64,000 nucleotides of DNA, taken from assembly GCF_051020975.1 (NCBI RefSeq), contig NW_027478162.1, positions 1,548,501 to 1,612,500 on the forward strand. Reading direction: 5' to 3'. Position numbers and translations under genes: made by a program. The notes under the pieces were generated by a model. The model did not search any database. It worked only from the letters and a program-made list of their open reading frames with translations, and was not told the DNA's origin. This DNA is from Osmia lignaria lignaria (Eukaryota; Arthropoda; Insecta; Hymenoptera; Megachilidae). Positions 36,796 through 49,352 of the stretch are shown one piece after another. The number at the start of each line of letters is the position of its first letter. The first letter of the stretch is position 1.

Positions 36796-38083
36796 GTTTC
36801 CGAGATATTTGCAGATTTATCTCAAGGGAAGGGGCCTGACGGACATATTTCGATATATTTCTTCTTCTTGTTGTTCTTCTTCTGCACAGCTAAGCTGGAA
36901 GTGGCATTTGCAGCTCGCAATAGTGCAGAGTTATCTCAAAGAAAGGGGCCACCGTGTTTCTGTATCTCTATTATGTTGGTGCGGCTTCGGAACTTTTAAA
37001 TATCTTGATATATCTCGAGAACTACGCATCTGATCAAAAAATATCATAGAAGATAAAAAGTAGGAAACTTAATTCTCTACAGAAAAGGTCTCTTAACATT
37101 TTGCCATAGCTCGCTTCGTTTCCGAGATATTTGCAGATTTATCTCAAGGGAAGGGGCCTAACGGACATATTTCGAGATATTTCTTCTTCTTGTTGTTCTT
37201 CCTCTGCACAGCTAAGCTGGAAGTGGCATTTGCAGCTCGCAATAGTTCAGAGTTATCTCAAAGAAAGGGGCCACGGTGTTTCTGTATCTCTATTATGTTG
37301 GTGCGGCTTCGGAACTTTTAAATATCTCGATATATCTCGAAAACTACGCTTCTGATCAAAAAATATCATAGAACATAAATTGTAGGAAACATAATTCTCT
37401 ACAAAAAACGTCTCTTAACATTTTGCCATAGCTCGCTTCGTTTCCGATATATTTGCAGATTCAGCTCAAAGGAACGGGCCTGACGGACATATTTCGAGAT
37501 ATTTCTTCTTCTTGTTGTTCTTCCTTTGCACAGCTAAGCTGGAAGTGGCATTTGCGGCTCGCAATAGTGCAGAGTTATCTCAAAGAAAGAGGCCACGGTG
37601 TTTCTGTACCTCTATTATGTTGGTGCAGCTTCGGAACTTTTAAATATCTTGATATATCTCGAGAACTACGCGTCTGATAAAAAAATATCATAGAACATAA
37701 AAAGTAGGAAACCTAATCTTCTACAAAAAAGGTCTGTTAACATTTTGCCGTAGCTCGCTTCGTTTCAGAGATATTTGCTGATTTATCTCAAGGGAAGGGG
37801 CCTGACGGACATATTTCGAAATATTTCTTATTCTTGTTGTTCTTCTTCTGCACAGCTAAGCTGGAAGTGGCATTTGCAGCTCGCAATAGTGCAGAGTTAT
37901 CGCAAAGAAAGGGGCCACGGTGTTTCTGTATCTCTATTATGTTGGTGCGGCTTCGGAACTTTTAAATATATTGATATATCTCGACAACTACGCATCTGAT
38001 CAAAAAATATCATAGAACATAAAAAGTAGGAAACTTAATTCTCTACAAAAAAGGTATCCTAACATTTTGCCATAGCTCGCTTC
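36796..38083 (+). repeat. Four monomers with a distant match at 45490
   Basis: The first two monomers (36796 and 37118) match 45490 and 45812, 8,694 bp away: CTACAGAAAAGG linker, GGGGCCTAACGG, CTTCCTCTGC, AATAGTTCAGAG. The third (37440) has the CAGATTCAGC head with CTTCCTTTGC, like 46134. The fourth (37762) has TTATCGCAAAG, TATATTGATATATC and TCTCGACAAC. Confidence 0.78.
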
Positions 38084-40981
38084 GTTTCCGAGATATTTGC
38101 AGATTTATCTCAAGGGAAGGGGCCTGACGGACATATTTCGAGATATTTCTTCTTCTTGTTGTTCTTTTTCTGCACAGCTAAGCTGGAAGTGGCATTTGCG
38201 GCTCGCACTAGAGCAGAGTTATCTCAAAGAAAGGGGCCACGGTGTTTCTGTATCTCTATTATGTTGGTGCGGCTTCGGAACTTTTAAATATCTCGATATA
38301 TCTCGAAAACTACGCTTCTGATCAAAAAATATCATAGAACATAAATTGTAGGAAACATAATTCTCTACAAAAAACGTCTCTTAACATTTTGCCATAGCTC
38401 GCTTCGTTTCCGAGATATTTGCAGATTCAGCTCAAAGGAACGGGCCTGACGGACATATTTCGAGATATTTCTTCTTCTTGTTGTTCTTCCTTTGCACAGC
38501 TAAGCTGGAAGTGGGATTTGCAGCTCGCAATAGTGCAGAGTTATCTCAAAGAAAGGGGCCACGGTGTTTCTGTATCCCTATTATGTTGGTGCGGCTTCGG
38601 AACATTTAAATATCTTGATATATCTCGAGAACTACGCATCTGATCAAAAAATATCGCAGAACATAAAAAGTAGGAAACTTAATTCTCTACAAATAAGGTC
38701 TCTTAACATTTTGCCATAGCTCGCTTCGTTTCCGAGATATTTGCAGGTTTATCTCAAGGGAAGGGGCTTGACGGACATATTTCGAGATATTTCTTCTTCT
38801 TGTTGTTCTTCTTCTGCACAGCTAAGCTGGAAGTGGCATTTGCAGCGCGCAATAGTGCAGAGTTATCTCAAAGAAAGAGGCCACGGTGTTTCTGTACCTC
38901 TATTATGTTGGTGCAGCTTCGGAACTTTTAAATATCTTGATATATCTCGAGAACTACGCATCTGATCAAAAAATATCATAGAACACAAAAAGTAGGAAAC
39001 CTAATTCTCTACAAGAAAGGTCTCTTAACATTTTGCCATAGCTCGCTTCGTTTCCGAGATATTTGCAGATTTATCTCTAGGGAACGGGCCTGACGGACAT
39101 ATTTCGAGATATTTCTTCTTCTTGTTGTTCTTCTTCTGCACAGCTAAGCTGGAAGTGGCATTTGCAGCTCGCAATTGTGCAGAGTTATCTCAAAGAGAGG
39201 GGCCACGGTGTTTCTGTATCTCTATTATGTTGGTGCGGCTTCGGAACTTTTAAATATCTTGATATATCTCGAGAACTACGCATCTGATCAAAAAATATCA
39301 TAGAAGATAAAAAGTAGGAAACTTAATTCTCTACAAAAAAGGTCTCTTAACATTTTGCCATAGCTCTCTTCGTTTCCGAGATATTTGCAGATTTATCTCA
39401 AGGGAAGGGGCCTGACGGACATATTTCGAGATATCCCTTCTTCTTGTTGTTCTTCGTCTGCACAGCTAAGCTGGAAGTGGCATTTGCGGCTCGCACTAGT
39501 GCAGAGTTATCTCAAAGAAAGGGGCCACGGTGTTTCTGTATCTCTATTATGTTGGTGCGGCTTCGGAACTTTTAAATATCTCGATATATCTCGAAAACTA
39601 CGCTTCTGATCAAAAAATATCATAGAACGTAAATTGTAGGAAACATAATTCTCTACAAAAAACGTCTCTTAACATTTTGCCATAGCTCGCTTCGTTTCCG
39701 AGATATTTGCAGATTCAGCTCAAAGGAACGGGCCTGACGGACATATTTCGAGATATTTCTTCTTCTTGTTGTTCTTCCTTTGCACAGCTAAGCTGGAAGT
39801 GGCATTTGCAGCTCGCAATTGTGCAGAGTTATCTCAAAGAGAGGGGCCACGGTGTTTCTGTATCTCTATTATGTTGGTGCGGCCTCGGAACTTTTAAATA
39901 TCTTGATATATCTCGAGAACTACGCATCTGATCAAAATGTATCATAGAAGATAAAAAGTAGGAAACTTAATTCTCTACAAAAAAGGTCTCTCAACATTTT
40001 GCCATAGCTCTCTTCGGTTCCGAGATATTTGCAGATTTATCTCAAGGGAAGGGGCCTGACGGACATATTTCGAGATATTCCTTCCTCTTGTTGTTCTTCT
40101 TCTGCACAGCTAAGCTGGAAGTGGCATTTGCGGCTCGCACTAGTGCAGAGTTATCTCAAAGAAAGGGGCCACGGTGTTTCTGTATCTCTATTATGTTGGT
40201 GCGGCTTCGGAACTTTTAAATATCTCGATATATCTCGAAAACTACGCTTCTGATCAAAAAATATCATAGAACATAAATTGTAGGAAACATAATTCTCTAC
40301 AAAAAACGTCTCTTAACATTTTGCCATAGCTCGCTTCGTTTCCGAGATATTTGCAGATTCAGCTCAAAGGAACGGGCCTGACGGACATATTTCGAGATAT
40401 TTCTTCTTCTTGTTGTTCTTCCTTTGCACAGCTAAGCTGGAAGTGGCATTTGCAGCTCGCAATAGTGCAGAGTTATCGCAAAGAAAGGGGCCACGGTGTT
40501 TCTGTATCTCTATTATGTTGGTGCGGCTTCGGAACTTTTAAATATATTGATATATCTCGACAACTACGCATCTGATCAAAAAATATCATAGAACATAAAA
40601 AGTAGGAAACCTAATTTTCTAGAAAAAAGGTCTCTTAACATTTTGCCGTAGCTCGCTTCGTTTCCGAGATATTTGCAGATTTATCTCAAGGGAAGGGGCC
40701 TGACGAACATATTTCGAAATATTTCTTATTCTTGTTGTTCTTCTTCTGCACAGCTAAGCTGGAAGTGGCATTTGCAGCTCGCAATAGTGCAGAGTTATCT
40801 CAAAGAAAGGGACCACGGTGTTTCTGTACCTCTATTATATTGGTGCAGCTTCGGAGCTTTTAAATATCTTGATATATCTCGAGAACTACGCATCTGATCA
40901 AAAAATATCATAGAACATAAAAAGTAGGAAACTTAATTCTCTACAAAAAAGGTATCCTAACATTTTGCCATAGCTCGCTTC
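38084..40981 (+). repeat. Higher-order repeat, 9-mer of 2,898 bp, copy 1
   Basis: Nine full monomers. Marks include TTCTTTTTCTGC with ACTAGAGCAGAG; CAGATTCAGC with CTTCCTTTGC; TTTGCAGGTTTATC with CAGCGCGC; GATATCCCTTC; TGCGGCCTCGG; CGGTTCCGAG with ATTCCTTCCTC; TCTCGACAAC; GACGAACATATTTCG. All recur at +2,898. Copies are close but not identical: 39050 has TCTCTAGGGAACGG where 41948 has TCTCAAGGGAAGGG. Confidence 0.88.
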
Positions 40982-43879
40982 GTTTCCGAGATATTTGCAG
41001 ATTTATCTCAAGGGAAGGGGCCTGACGGACATATTTCGAGATATTTCTTCTTCTTGTTGTTCTTTTTCTGCACAGCTAAGCTGGAAGTGGCATTTGCGGC
41101 TCGCACTAGAGCAGAGTTATCTCAAAGAAAGGGGCCACGGTGTTTCTGTATCTCTATTATGTTGGTGCGGCTTCGGAACTTTTAAATATCTCGATATATC
41201 TCGAAAACTACGCTTCTGATCAAAAAATATCATAGAACATAAATTGTAGGAAACATAATTCTCTACGAAAAACGTCTCTTAACATTTTGCCATAGCTCGC
41301 TTCGTTTCCGAGATATTTGCAGATTCAGCTCAAAGGAACGGGCCTGACGGACATATTTCGAGATATTTCTTCTTCTTGTTGTTCTTCCTTTGCACAGCTA
41401 AGCTGGAAGTGGCATTTGCGGCGCGCACTAGTGCAGAGTTATCTCAAAGAAAGGGGCCACGGTGTTTCTGTATCTCTATTATGTTGGTGCGGCTTCGGAA
41501 CTTTTAAATATCTTGATATATCTCGAGAACTACGCATCTGATCAAAAAATATCGCAGAACATAAAAAGTAGGAAACTTAATTCTCTACAAATAAGGTCTC
41601 TTAACATTTTGCCATAGCTCGCTTCGTTTCCGAGATATTTGCAGGTTTATCTCAAGGGAAGGGGCTTGACGGACATATTTCGAGATATTTCTTCTTCTTG
41701 TTGTTCTTCTTCTGCACAGCTAAGCTGGAAGTGGCATTTGCAGCGCGCAATAGTGCAGAGTTATCTCAAAGAAAGAGGCCACGGTGTTTCTGTACCTCTA
41801 TTATGTTGGTGCAGCTTCGGAACTTTTAAATATCTTGATATATCTCGAGAACTACGCATCTGATCAAAAAATATCATAGAACACAAAAAGTAGGAAACCT
41901 AATTCTCTACAAGAAAGGTCTCTTAACATTTTACCATAGCTCGCTTCGTTTCCGAGATATTTGCAGATTTATCTCAAGGGAAGGGGCCTGACGGACATAT
42001 TTCGAGATATTTCTTCTTCTTGTTGTTCTTCTTCTGCACAGCTAAGCTGGAAGTGGCATTTGCAGCTCGCAATTGTGCAGAGTTATCTCAAAGAGAGGGG
42101 CCACGGTGTTTCTGTATCTCTATTATGTTGGTGCGGCTTCGGAACTTTTAAATATCTTGATATATCTCGAGAACTACGCATCTGATCAAAAAATATCATA
42201 GAAGATAAAAAGTAGGAAACTTAATTCTCTACAAAAAAGGTCTCTTAACATTTTGCCATAGCTCTCTTCGTTTCCGAGATATTTGCAGATTTATCTCAAG
42301 GGAAGGGGCCTGACGGACATATTTCGAGATATCCCTTCTTCTTGTTGTTCTTCTTCTGCACAGCTAAGCTGGAAGTGGCATTTGCGGCTCGCACTAGTGC
42401 AGAGTTATCTCAAAGAAAGGGGCCACGGTGTTTCTGTATCTCTATTATGTTGGTGCGGCTTCGGAACTTTTAAATATCTCGATATATCTCGAAAACTACG
42501 CTTCTGATCAAAAAATATCATAGAACATAAATTGTAGGAAACATAATTCTCTACAAAAAACGTCTCTTAACATTTTGCCATAGCTCGCTTCGTTTCCGAG
42601 ATATTTGCAGATTCACCTCAAAGGAACGGGCCTGACGGACATATTTCGAGATATTTCTTCTTCTTGTTGTTCTTCCTTTGCACAGCTAAGCTGGAAGTGG
42701 CATTTGCAGCTCGCAATTGTGCAGAGTTATCTCAAAGAGAGGGGCCTCGGTGTTTCTGTATCTCTATTATGTTGGTGCGGCCTCGGAACTTTTAAATATC
42801 TTGATATATCTCGAGAACTACGCATCTGATCAAAATGTATCATAGAAGATAAAAAGTAGGAAACTTAATTCTCTACAAAAAAGGTCTCTTAACATTTTGC
42901 CATAGCTCTCTTCGGTTCCGAGATATTTGCAGATTTATCTCAAGGGAAGGGGCCTGACGGACATATTTCGAGATATTCCTTCCTCTTGTTGTTCTTCTTC
43001 TGCACAGCTAAGCTGGAAGGGGCATTTGCGGCTCGCACTAGTGCAGAGTTATCTCAAAGAAAGGGGCCACGGTGTTTCTGTATCTCTATTATGTTGGTGC
43101 GGCTTCGGAACTTTTAAATATCTCGATATATCTCGAAAACTACGCTTCTGATCAAAAAATATCATAGAACATAAATTGTAGGAAACATAATTCTCTACAA
43201 AAAACGTCTCTTAACATTTTGCCATAGCTCGCTTCGTTTCCGAGATATTTGCAGATTCAGCTCAAAGGAACGGGCCTGACGGACATATTTCGAGATATTT
43301 CTTCTTCTTGTTGTTCTTCCTTTGCACAGCTAAGCTGGAAGTGGCATTTGCAGCTCGCAATAGTGCAGAGTTATCGCAAAGAAAGGGGCCACGGTGTTTC
43401 TGTATCTCTATTATGTTGGTGCGGCTTCGGAACTTTTAAATATATTGATATATCTCGACAACTACGCATCTGATCAAAAAATATCATAGAACATAAAAAG
43501 TAGGAAACCTAATTTTCTAGAAAAAAGGTCTCTTAACATTTTGCCGTAGCTCGCTTCGTTTCCGAGATATTTGCAGATTTATCTCAAGGGAAGGGGCCTG
43601 ACGAACATATTTCGAAATATTTCTTATTCTTGTTGTTCTTCTTCTGCACAGCTAAGCTGGAAGTGGCATTTGCAGCTCGCAATAGTGCAGAGTTATCTCA
43701 AAGAAAGGGACCACGGTGTTTCTGTACCTCTATTATGTTGGTGCAGCTTCGGAGCTTTTAAATATCTTGATATATCTCGAGAACTACGCATCTGATCAAA
43801 AAATATCATAGAACATAAAAAGTAGGAAACTTAATTCTCTACAAAAAAGGTATCCTAACATTTTGCCATAGCTCGCTTC
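40982..43879 (+). repeat. Higher-order repeat, 9-mer of 2,898 bp, copy 2
   Basis: Monomer-by-monomer match to copy 1. Private changes include CAGATTCACC and GGGCCTCGGTG (42592) and GGAAGGGGCATT (42914). Confidence 0.88.
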
Positions 43880-45167
43880 GTTTCCGAGATATTTGCAGAT
43901 TTATCTCAAGGGAAGGGGCCTGACGGACATATTTCGAGATATTTCTTCTTCTTGTTGTTCTTTTTCTGCACAGCTAAGCTGGAAGTGGCATTTGCGGCTC
44001 GCACTAGAGCAGAGTTATCTCAAAGAAAGGGGCCACGGTGTTTCTGTATCTCTATTATGTTGGTGCGGCTTCGGAACTTTTAAATATCTCGATATATCTC
44101 GAAAACTACGCTTCTGATCAAAAAATATCATAGAACATAAATTGTAGGAAACATAATTCTCTACAAAAAACGTCTCTTAACATTTTGCGATAGCTCGCTT
44201 CGTTTCCGAGATATTTGCAGATTCAGCTCAAAGGAACGGGCCTGACGGACATATTTCGAGATATTTCTTCTTCTTGTTGTTCTTCCTTTGCACAGCTAAG
44301 CTGGAAGTGGCATTTGCAGCTCGCAATTGTGCAGAGTTATCTCAAAGAGAGGGGCCACGGTGTTTCTGTATCTCTATTATGTTGGTGCGGCCTCGGAACT
44401 TTTAAATATCTTGATATATCTCGAGAACTACGCATCTGATCAAAATGTATCATACAAGATAAAAAGTAGGAAACTTAATTCTCTACAAAAAAGGTCTCTT
44501 AACATTTTGCCATAGCTCTCTTCGGTTCCGAGATATTTGCAGATTTATCTCAAGGGAAGGGGCCTGACGGACATATTTCGAGATATTCCTTCCTCTTGTT
44601 GTTCTTCTTCTGCACAGCTAAGCTGGAAGTGGCATTTGCGGCTCGCACTAGTGCAGAGTTATCTCAAAGAAAGGGGCCACGGTGTTTCTGTATCTCTATT
44701 ATGTTGGTGCGGCTTCGGAACTTTTAAATATCACGATATATCTCGAAAACTACGCTTCTGATCAAAAAATATCATAGAACATAAATTGTAGGAAACATAA
44801 TTCTCTACAAAAAACGTCTCTTAACATTTTGCCATAGCTCGCTTCGTTTCCGAGATATTTGCAGATTCAGCTCAAAGGAACGGGCCTGACGGACATATTT
44901 CGAGATATTTCTTCTTCTTGTTGTTCTTCCTTTGCACAGCTAAGCTGGAAGTGGCATTTGCAGCTCGCAATAGTGCAGAGTTATCTCAAAGAAAGGGGCC
45001 ACGGTGTTTCTGTATCTCTATTATGTTGGTGCGGCTTCGGAACTTTTAAATATCTCGATATATCTCGAAAACTACGCTTCTGATCAAAAAATATCATAGA
45101 ACAAAGATTGTAGGAAACATAATTCTCTACAAAAAAGGTCTCTTAACATTTTGCCATAGCTCGCTTC
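43880..45167 (+). repeat. Start of a third 9-mer round, rearranged
   Basis: The first monomer matches 38084 and 40982. The second (44202) has the TGCGGCCTCGG and ATCAAAATGTATC marks of 42592, and the third (44524) matches 42914. The phase has thus jumped from position 2 to position 6 of the 9-mer, a direct trace of unequal exchange. The fourth monomer (44846) has a B tail with ACAAAGATTGT. Confidence 0.8.
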
Positions 45168-48100
45168 GTTTCCGAGATATTTGCAGATTTATTTCAAGGG
45201 AAGGGGCCTAACGGACATATTTCGAGATATTTCTTCTTCTTGTTGTTCTTCCTGTGCCCAGCTAAACTGGAAGTGGCATTTGCAGCTCGCAATAGTACAG
45301 AGTTATCTCAAAGAAAGGGGCCACGGTGTTTCTGTATCTCTATTATGTTGGTGCGGCTTCGGAACTTTTAAATATCTTGATATATCTCGAGAACTACGCG
45401 TATGATCAAAAAATATCATAGAACATAAAAAGTAGGAAACATAATTCTCTACAAAAAAGGTCTCTTAACATTTTGCCATAGCTCGCTTCGTTTCCGAGAT
45501 ATTTGCAGATTTATCTCAAGGGAAGGGGCCTGACGGACATATTTCGAGATATTTCTTCTTCTTGTTGTTCTTCTTCTGCACAGCTAAGCTGGAAGTGGCA
45601 TTTGCAGCTCGCAATAGTGCAGAGTTATCTCAAAGAAAGGGGCCACAGTGTTTCTGTATCTCTATTATGTTGGTGCGGCTTCGGAACTTTTAAATATCTT
45701 GATATATCTCGAGAACTACGCATCTGATCAAAAAATATCATAGAAGACAAAAAGTAGGAAACTTAATTCTCTACAGAAAAGGTCTCTTAACATTTTGCCA
45801 TAGCTCGCTTCGTTTCCGAGATATTTGCAGATTTATCTCAAGGGAAGGGGCCTAACGGACATATTTCGAGATATTTCTTCTTCTTGTTGTTCTTCCTCTG
45901 CACAGCTAAGCTGGAAGTGGCATTTGCAGCTCGCAATAGTTCAGAGTTATCTCAAAGAAAGGGGCCACGGTGTTTCTGTATCTCTATTATGTTGGTGCGG
46001 CTTCGGAACTTTTAAATATCTCGATATATCTCGAAAACTACGCTTCTGATCAAAAAATATCATAGAACATAAATTGTAGGAAACATAATTCTCTACAAAA
46101 AACGTCTCTTAACATTTTGCCATAGCTCGCTTCGTTTCCGAGATATTTGCAGATTCAGCTCAAAGGAACGGGCCTGACGGACATATTTCGAGATATTTCT
46201 TCTTCTTGTTGTTCTTCCTTTGCACAGCTAAGCTGGAAGTGGCATTTGCAGCTCGCAATTGTGCAGAGTTATCTCAAAGAGAGGGGCCACGGTGTTTCTG
46301 TATCTCTATTATGTTGGTGCGGCCTCGGAACTTTTAAATATCTTGATATATCTCGAGAACTACGCATCTGATCAAAATGTATCATAGAAGATAAAAAGTA
46401 GGAAACTTAATTCTCTACAAAAAAGGTCTCTTAACATTTTGCCATAGCTCTCTTCGGTTCCGAGATATTTGCAGATATGTCTCAAGGGAAGGGGCCTGAC
46501 GGACATATTTCGAGATATTCCTTCCTCTTGTTGTTCTTCTTCTGCACAGCTAAGCTGGAAGTGGCATTTGCGGCTCGCACTAGTGCAGAGTTATCTCAAA
46601 GAAAGGGGCCACGGTGTTTCTGTATCTCTATTATGTTGGTGCGGCTTCGGAACTTTTAAATATCTCGATATATCTCGAAAACTACGCTTCTGATCAAAAA
46701 ATATCATAGAACATAAATTGTAGGAAACATAATTCTCTACAAAAAACGTCTCTTAACATTTTGCCATAGCTCTCTTCGTTTCCGAGATATTTGCAGATTT
46801 ATCTCAAGGGAAGGGGCCTGACGGACATATTTCGAGATATTTCTTCTTCTTGTTGTTCTTCTTCTGCACAGCTAAGCTGGAAGTGGCATTTGCAGCTCGC
46901 AATAGTGCAGAGTTATCTCAAAGAAAGGGGCCACGGTGTTTCGGTATCTCTGTTATGTTGGTGCGGCTTCGGAACTTTTAAATATCTTGATATATCTCGA
47001 GAACTACGCATCTGATCAAAAAATATCATAGAAGATAAAAAGTAGGAAACTTAATTCTCTACAAAAAAGGTCTCTTAAGATTTTGCCATAGCTCGCTTCG
47101 TTTCCGAGATATTTGCAGATTTATCTCAAGGGAAGGGGCCTGACGGACATATTTCGAGATATTTCTTCTTCTTGTTGTTCTTCTTCTGCACAGCTAAGCT
47201 GGAAGTGGCATTTGCAGCTCGCAATAGTGCAGAGTTATCTCAAAGTGAGGGGCCACGGTGTTTCTGTATCGCTATTATGTTGGTGCGGCTTCGGAACTTT
47301 TAAATATCTTGATATATCTCGACAATTACGCATCTGATCAAAAAATATCATACAACATAAAAAGTAGGAAACTTAATTCTATACAAAAAAGGTCTCTTAA
47401 CATTTTGCCATAGCTCGCTTCGGTTCCGAGATATTTGCAGATTTTTCTCAAGGGAAGTGGCCTGACGGACATATTTCGAGATATTTCTTCTTCTTGTTGT
47501 TCTTCTTCTGCACAGCTAAGCTGGAAGTGGCATTTGCAGCTCGCAATAGTGCAGAGTTATCGCAAAGGAAGAGGCCACGGTGTTTCTGTACCTCTATTAT
47601 GTTGGTGCAGCTTCGGAACTTTTAAATATCTTGATATATCTCGAGAACTACGCATCTGATCAAAAAATATCATAGAAAATAAAAAGTAGAAAACTGAATT
47701 CTCTACAAAAAAGGTCTCTTAACATTTTGCCATAGCTCGCTTCGTTTCCGAGATATATGCAGATTTATCTCAAGGGAAGGGGCCTGACGGACATATTTCG
47801 AGATATTTCTTCTTCTTGTTGTTCTTCTTCTGCACAGCTAAGCTGGAAGTGGCATTCGCAGCTCGCAATAGTGCAGAGTTATCTCAAAGAAAGGGGCCAC
47901 GGTGTTTCTGTATCTCTATTATGTTGGTGCGGCTTCGGAACTTTTAAATATCTCGATATATCTCGAAAACTACGCTTCTGATCAAAAAATATCATAGAAC
48001 ATAAATTGTAGGAAACATAATTCTCTACAAAAAACGTCTCTTAACATTTTGCCATAGCTCGCTTCGTTTCCGAGATATTTGCAGATTCAGCTCAAAGGAA

Positions 48101-48709
48101 CGGGCCTGACGGACATATTTCGAGATATTTCTTCTTCTTGTTGTTCTTCCTTTGCACAGCTAAGCTGGAAGTGGCATTTGCAGCTCGCAATTGTGCAGAG
48201 TTATCTCAAAGAGAGGGGCCACGGTGTTTCTGTATCTCTATTATGTTGGTGCGGCCTCGGAACTTTTAAATATCTTGATATATCTCGAGAACTACGCATC
48301 TGATCAAAATGTATCATAGAAGATAAAAAGTAGGAAACTTAATTCTCTACAAAAAAGGTCTCTTAACATTTTGCCATAGCTCTCTTCGGTTCCGAGATAT
48401 TTGCAGATTTATCTCAAGGGAAGGGGCCTGACGGACATATTTCGAGATATTCCATCCTCTTGTTGTTCTTCTTCTGCACAGCTAAGCTGGAAGTGGCATT
48501 TGCGGCTCGCACTAGTGCAGAGTTATCTCAAAGAAAGGGGCCACGGTGTTTCTGTATCTCTATTATGTTGGTGCGGCTTCGGAACTTTTACATATCTCGA
48601 TATATCACGAAAACTACGCTTCTGATCAAAAAATATCATAGAACGTAAAAGGTAGGAAACTTAATTCTCTACAAAAAAGGTCTCTTAACATTTTGCCATA
48701 GCTCGCTTC
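45168..48709 (+). repeat. Eleven monomers re-using 9-mer parts
   Basis: The run B tail, then CAGATTCAGC with TGCGGCCTCGG, then CGGTTCCGAG with ATTCC, occurs at 45812-46777 and 47744-48709, 1,932 bp apart; the same trio is at 39372-40337, 42270-43235 and 43880-44845. Single variants: CCTGTGCCCAGC (45168), CAGATATGTCTC (46456), AAAGTGAGGGG (47100), ATTCCATCCTC with ATATCACGAAAAC (48388). Confidence 0.8.
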
Positions 48710-48744
48710 GTTTCCCAGATATTTGCAGATTTATCTCAAGGGAA
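48641..48744 (+). repeat. Patch matching the 22.6-26.2 kb array
   Basis: The sequence ACGTAAAAGGTAGG followed about 60 bp later by TTTCCCAGATATTTGC is the combination found near 22563, 24495 and 26105, not that of the neighbouring monomers. Upstream is a B-type end (ACTACGCTTCTGATC), downstream a GGGGCCTGCCGG head. A short foreign tract in a chimeric monomer points to gene conversion or the edge of an exchange. Confidence 0.7.
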
Positions 48745-49352
48745 GGGGCCTGCCGGACATATTTCGAGATATTTCTTCTTCTTGTTGTTCTTCTTCTGCA
48801 CAGCTAAGCTGGAAGTGGCATTCGCAGCTCGCAATAGTGCAGAGTTATCTCAAAGAAAGGGGCCACGGTGTTTCTGTATCTCTATTATGTTGGTGCGGCT
48901 TCGGAACTTTTAAATATCTTGATATATCTCGACAATTACGCATCTGATCAAAAAATATCATACAACATAAAAAGTAGGAAACTTAATTCTCTACAAAAAA
49001 GGTCTCTTAACATTTTGCCATAGCTCGCTTCGTTTCCGAGATATTTGCAGATTTATCTCAAGGGAAGTGGCCTGACGGACATATATCGAGATATTTCTTC
49101 TTCTTGTTGTTCTTCTTCTGCACAGCTAAGCTGGAAGTGGCATTTGCAGCTCGCAATAGTGCAGAGTTATCGCAAAGGAAGAGGCCACGGTGTTTCTGTA
49201 CCTCTATTATGTTGGTGCAGCTTCGGAACTTTTAAATATTTGATATATCTCGAGAACTACGCATCGGATCAAAAAACATCATAGAAGATAAAAAGTAGGA
49301 AACTGAATTCTCTACAAAAAAGGTCTCTTAACATTTTGCCATAGCTCGCTTC
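48710..49352 (+). repeat. First GCCGG/AGTGG dimer of the 48.7-58 kb domain
   Basis: Monomer 1 has GGGGCCTGCCGG, CATTCGCAGC and TCTCGACAATTACG. Monomer 2 (49032) has GGAAGTGGCC, TTATCGCAAAGGAAG and TGCAGCTTCGG, and is 321 bp because ATATCTTGAT is reduced to ATATTTGAT. This alternation is the basic 644-bp period of the next 8 kb. Confidence 0.82.

Noticed and set aside
40015..40030. Pol III B box at CGGTTCCGAG variants
   Set aside because: It lacks the GGTTCGANNCC core and there is no A box at proper spacing or tRNA-like fold.
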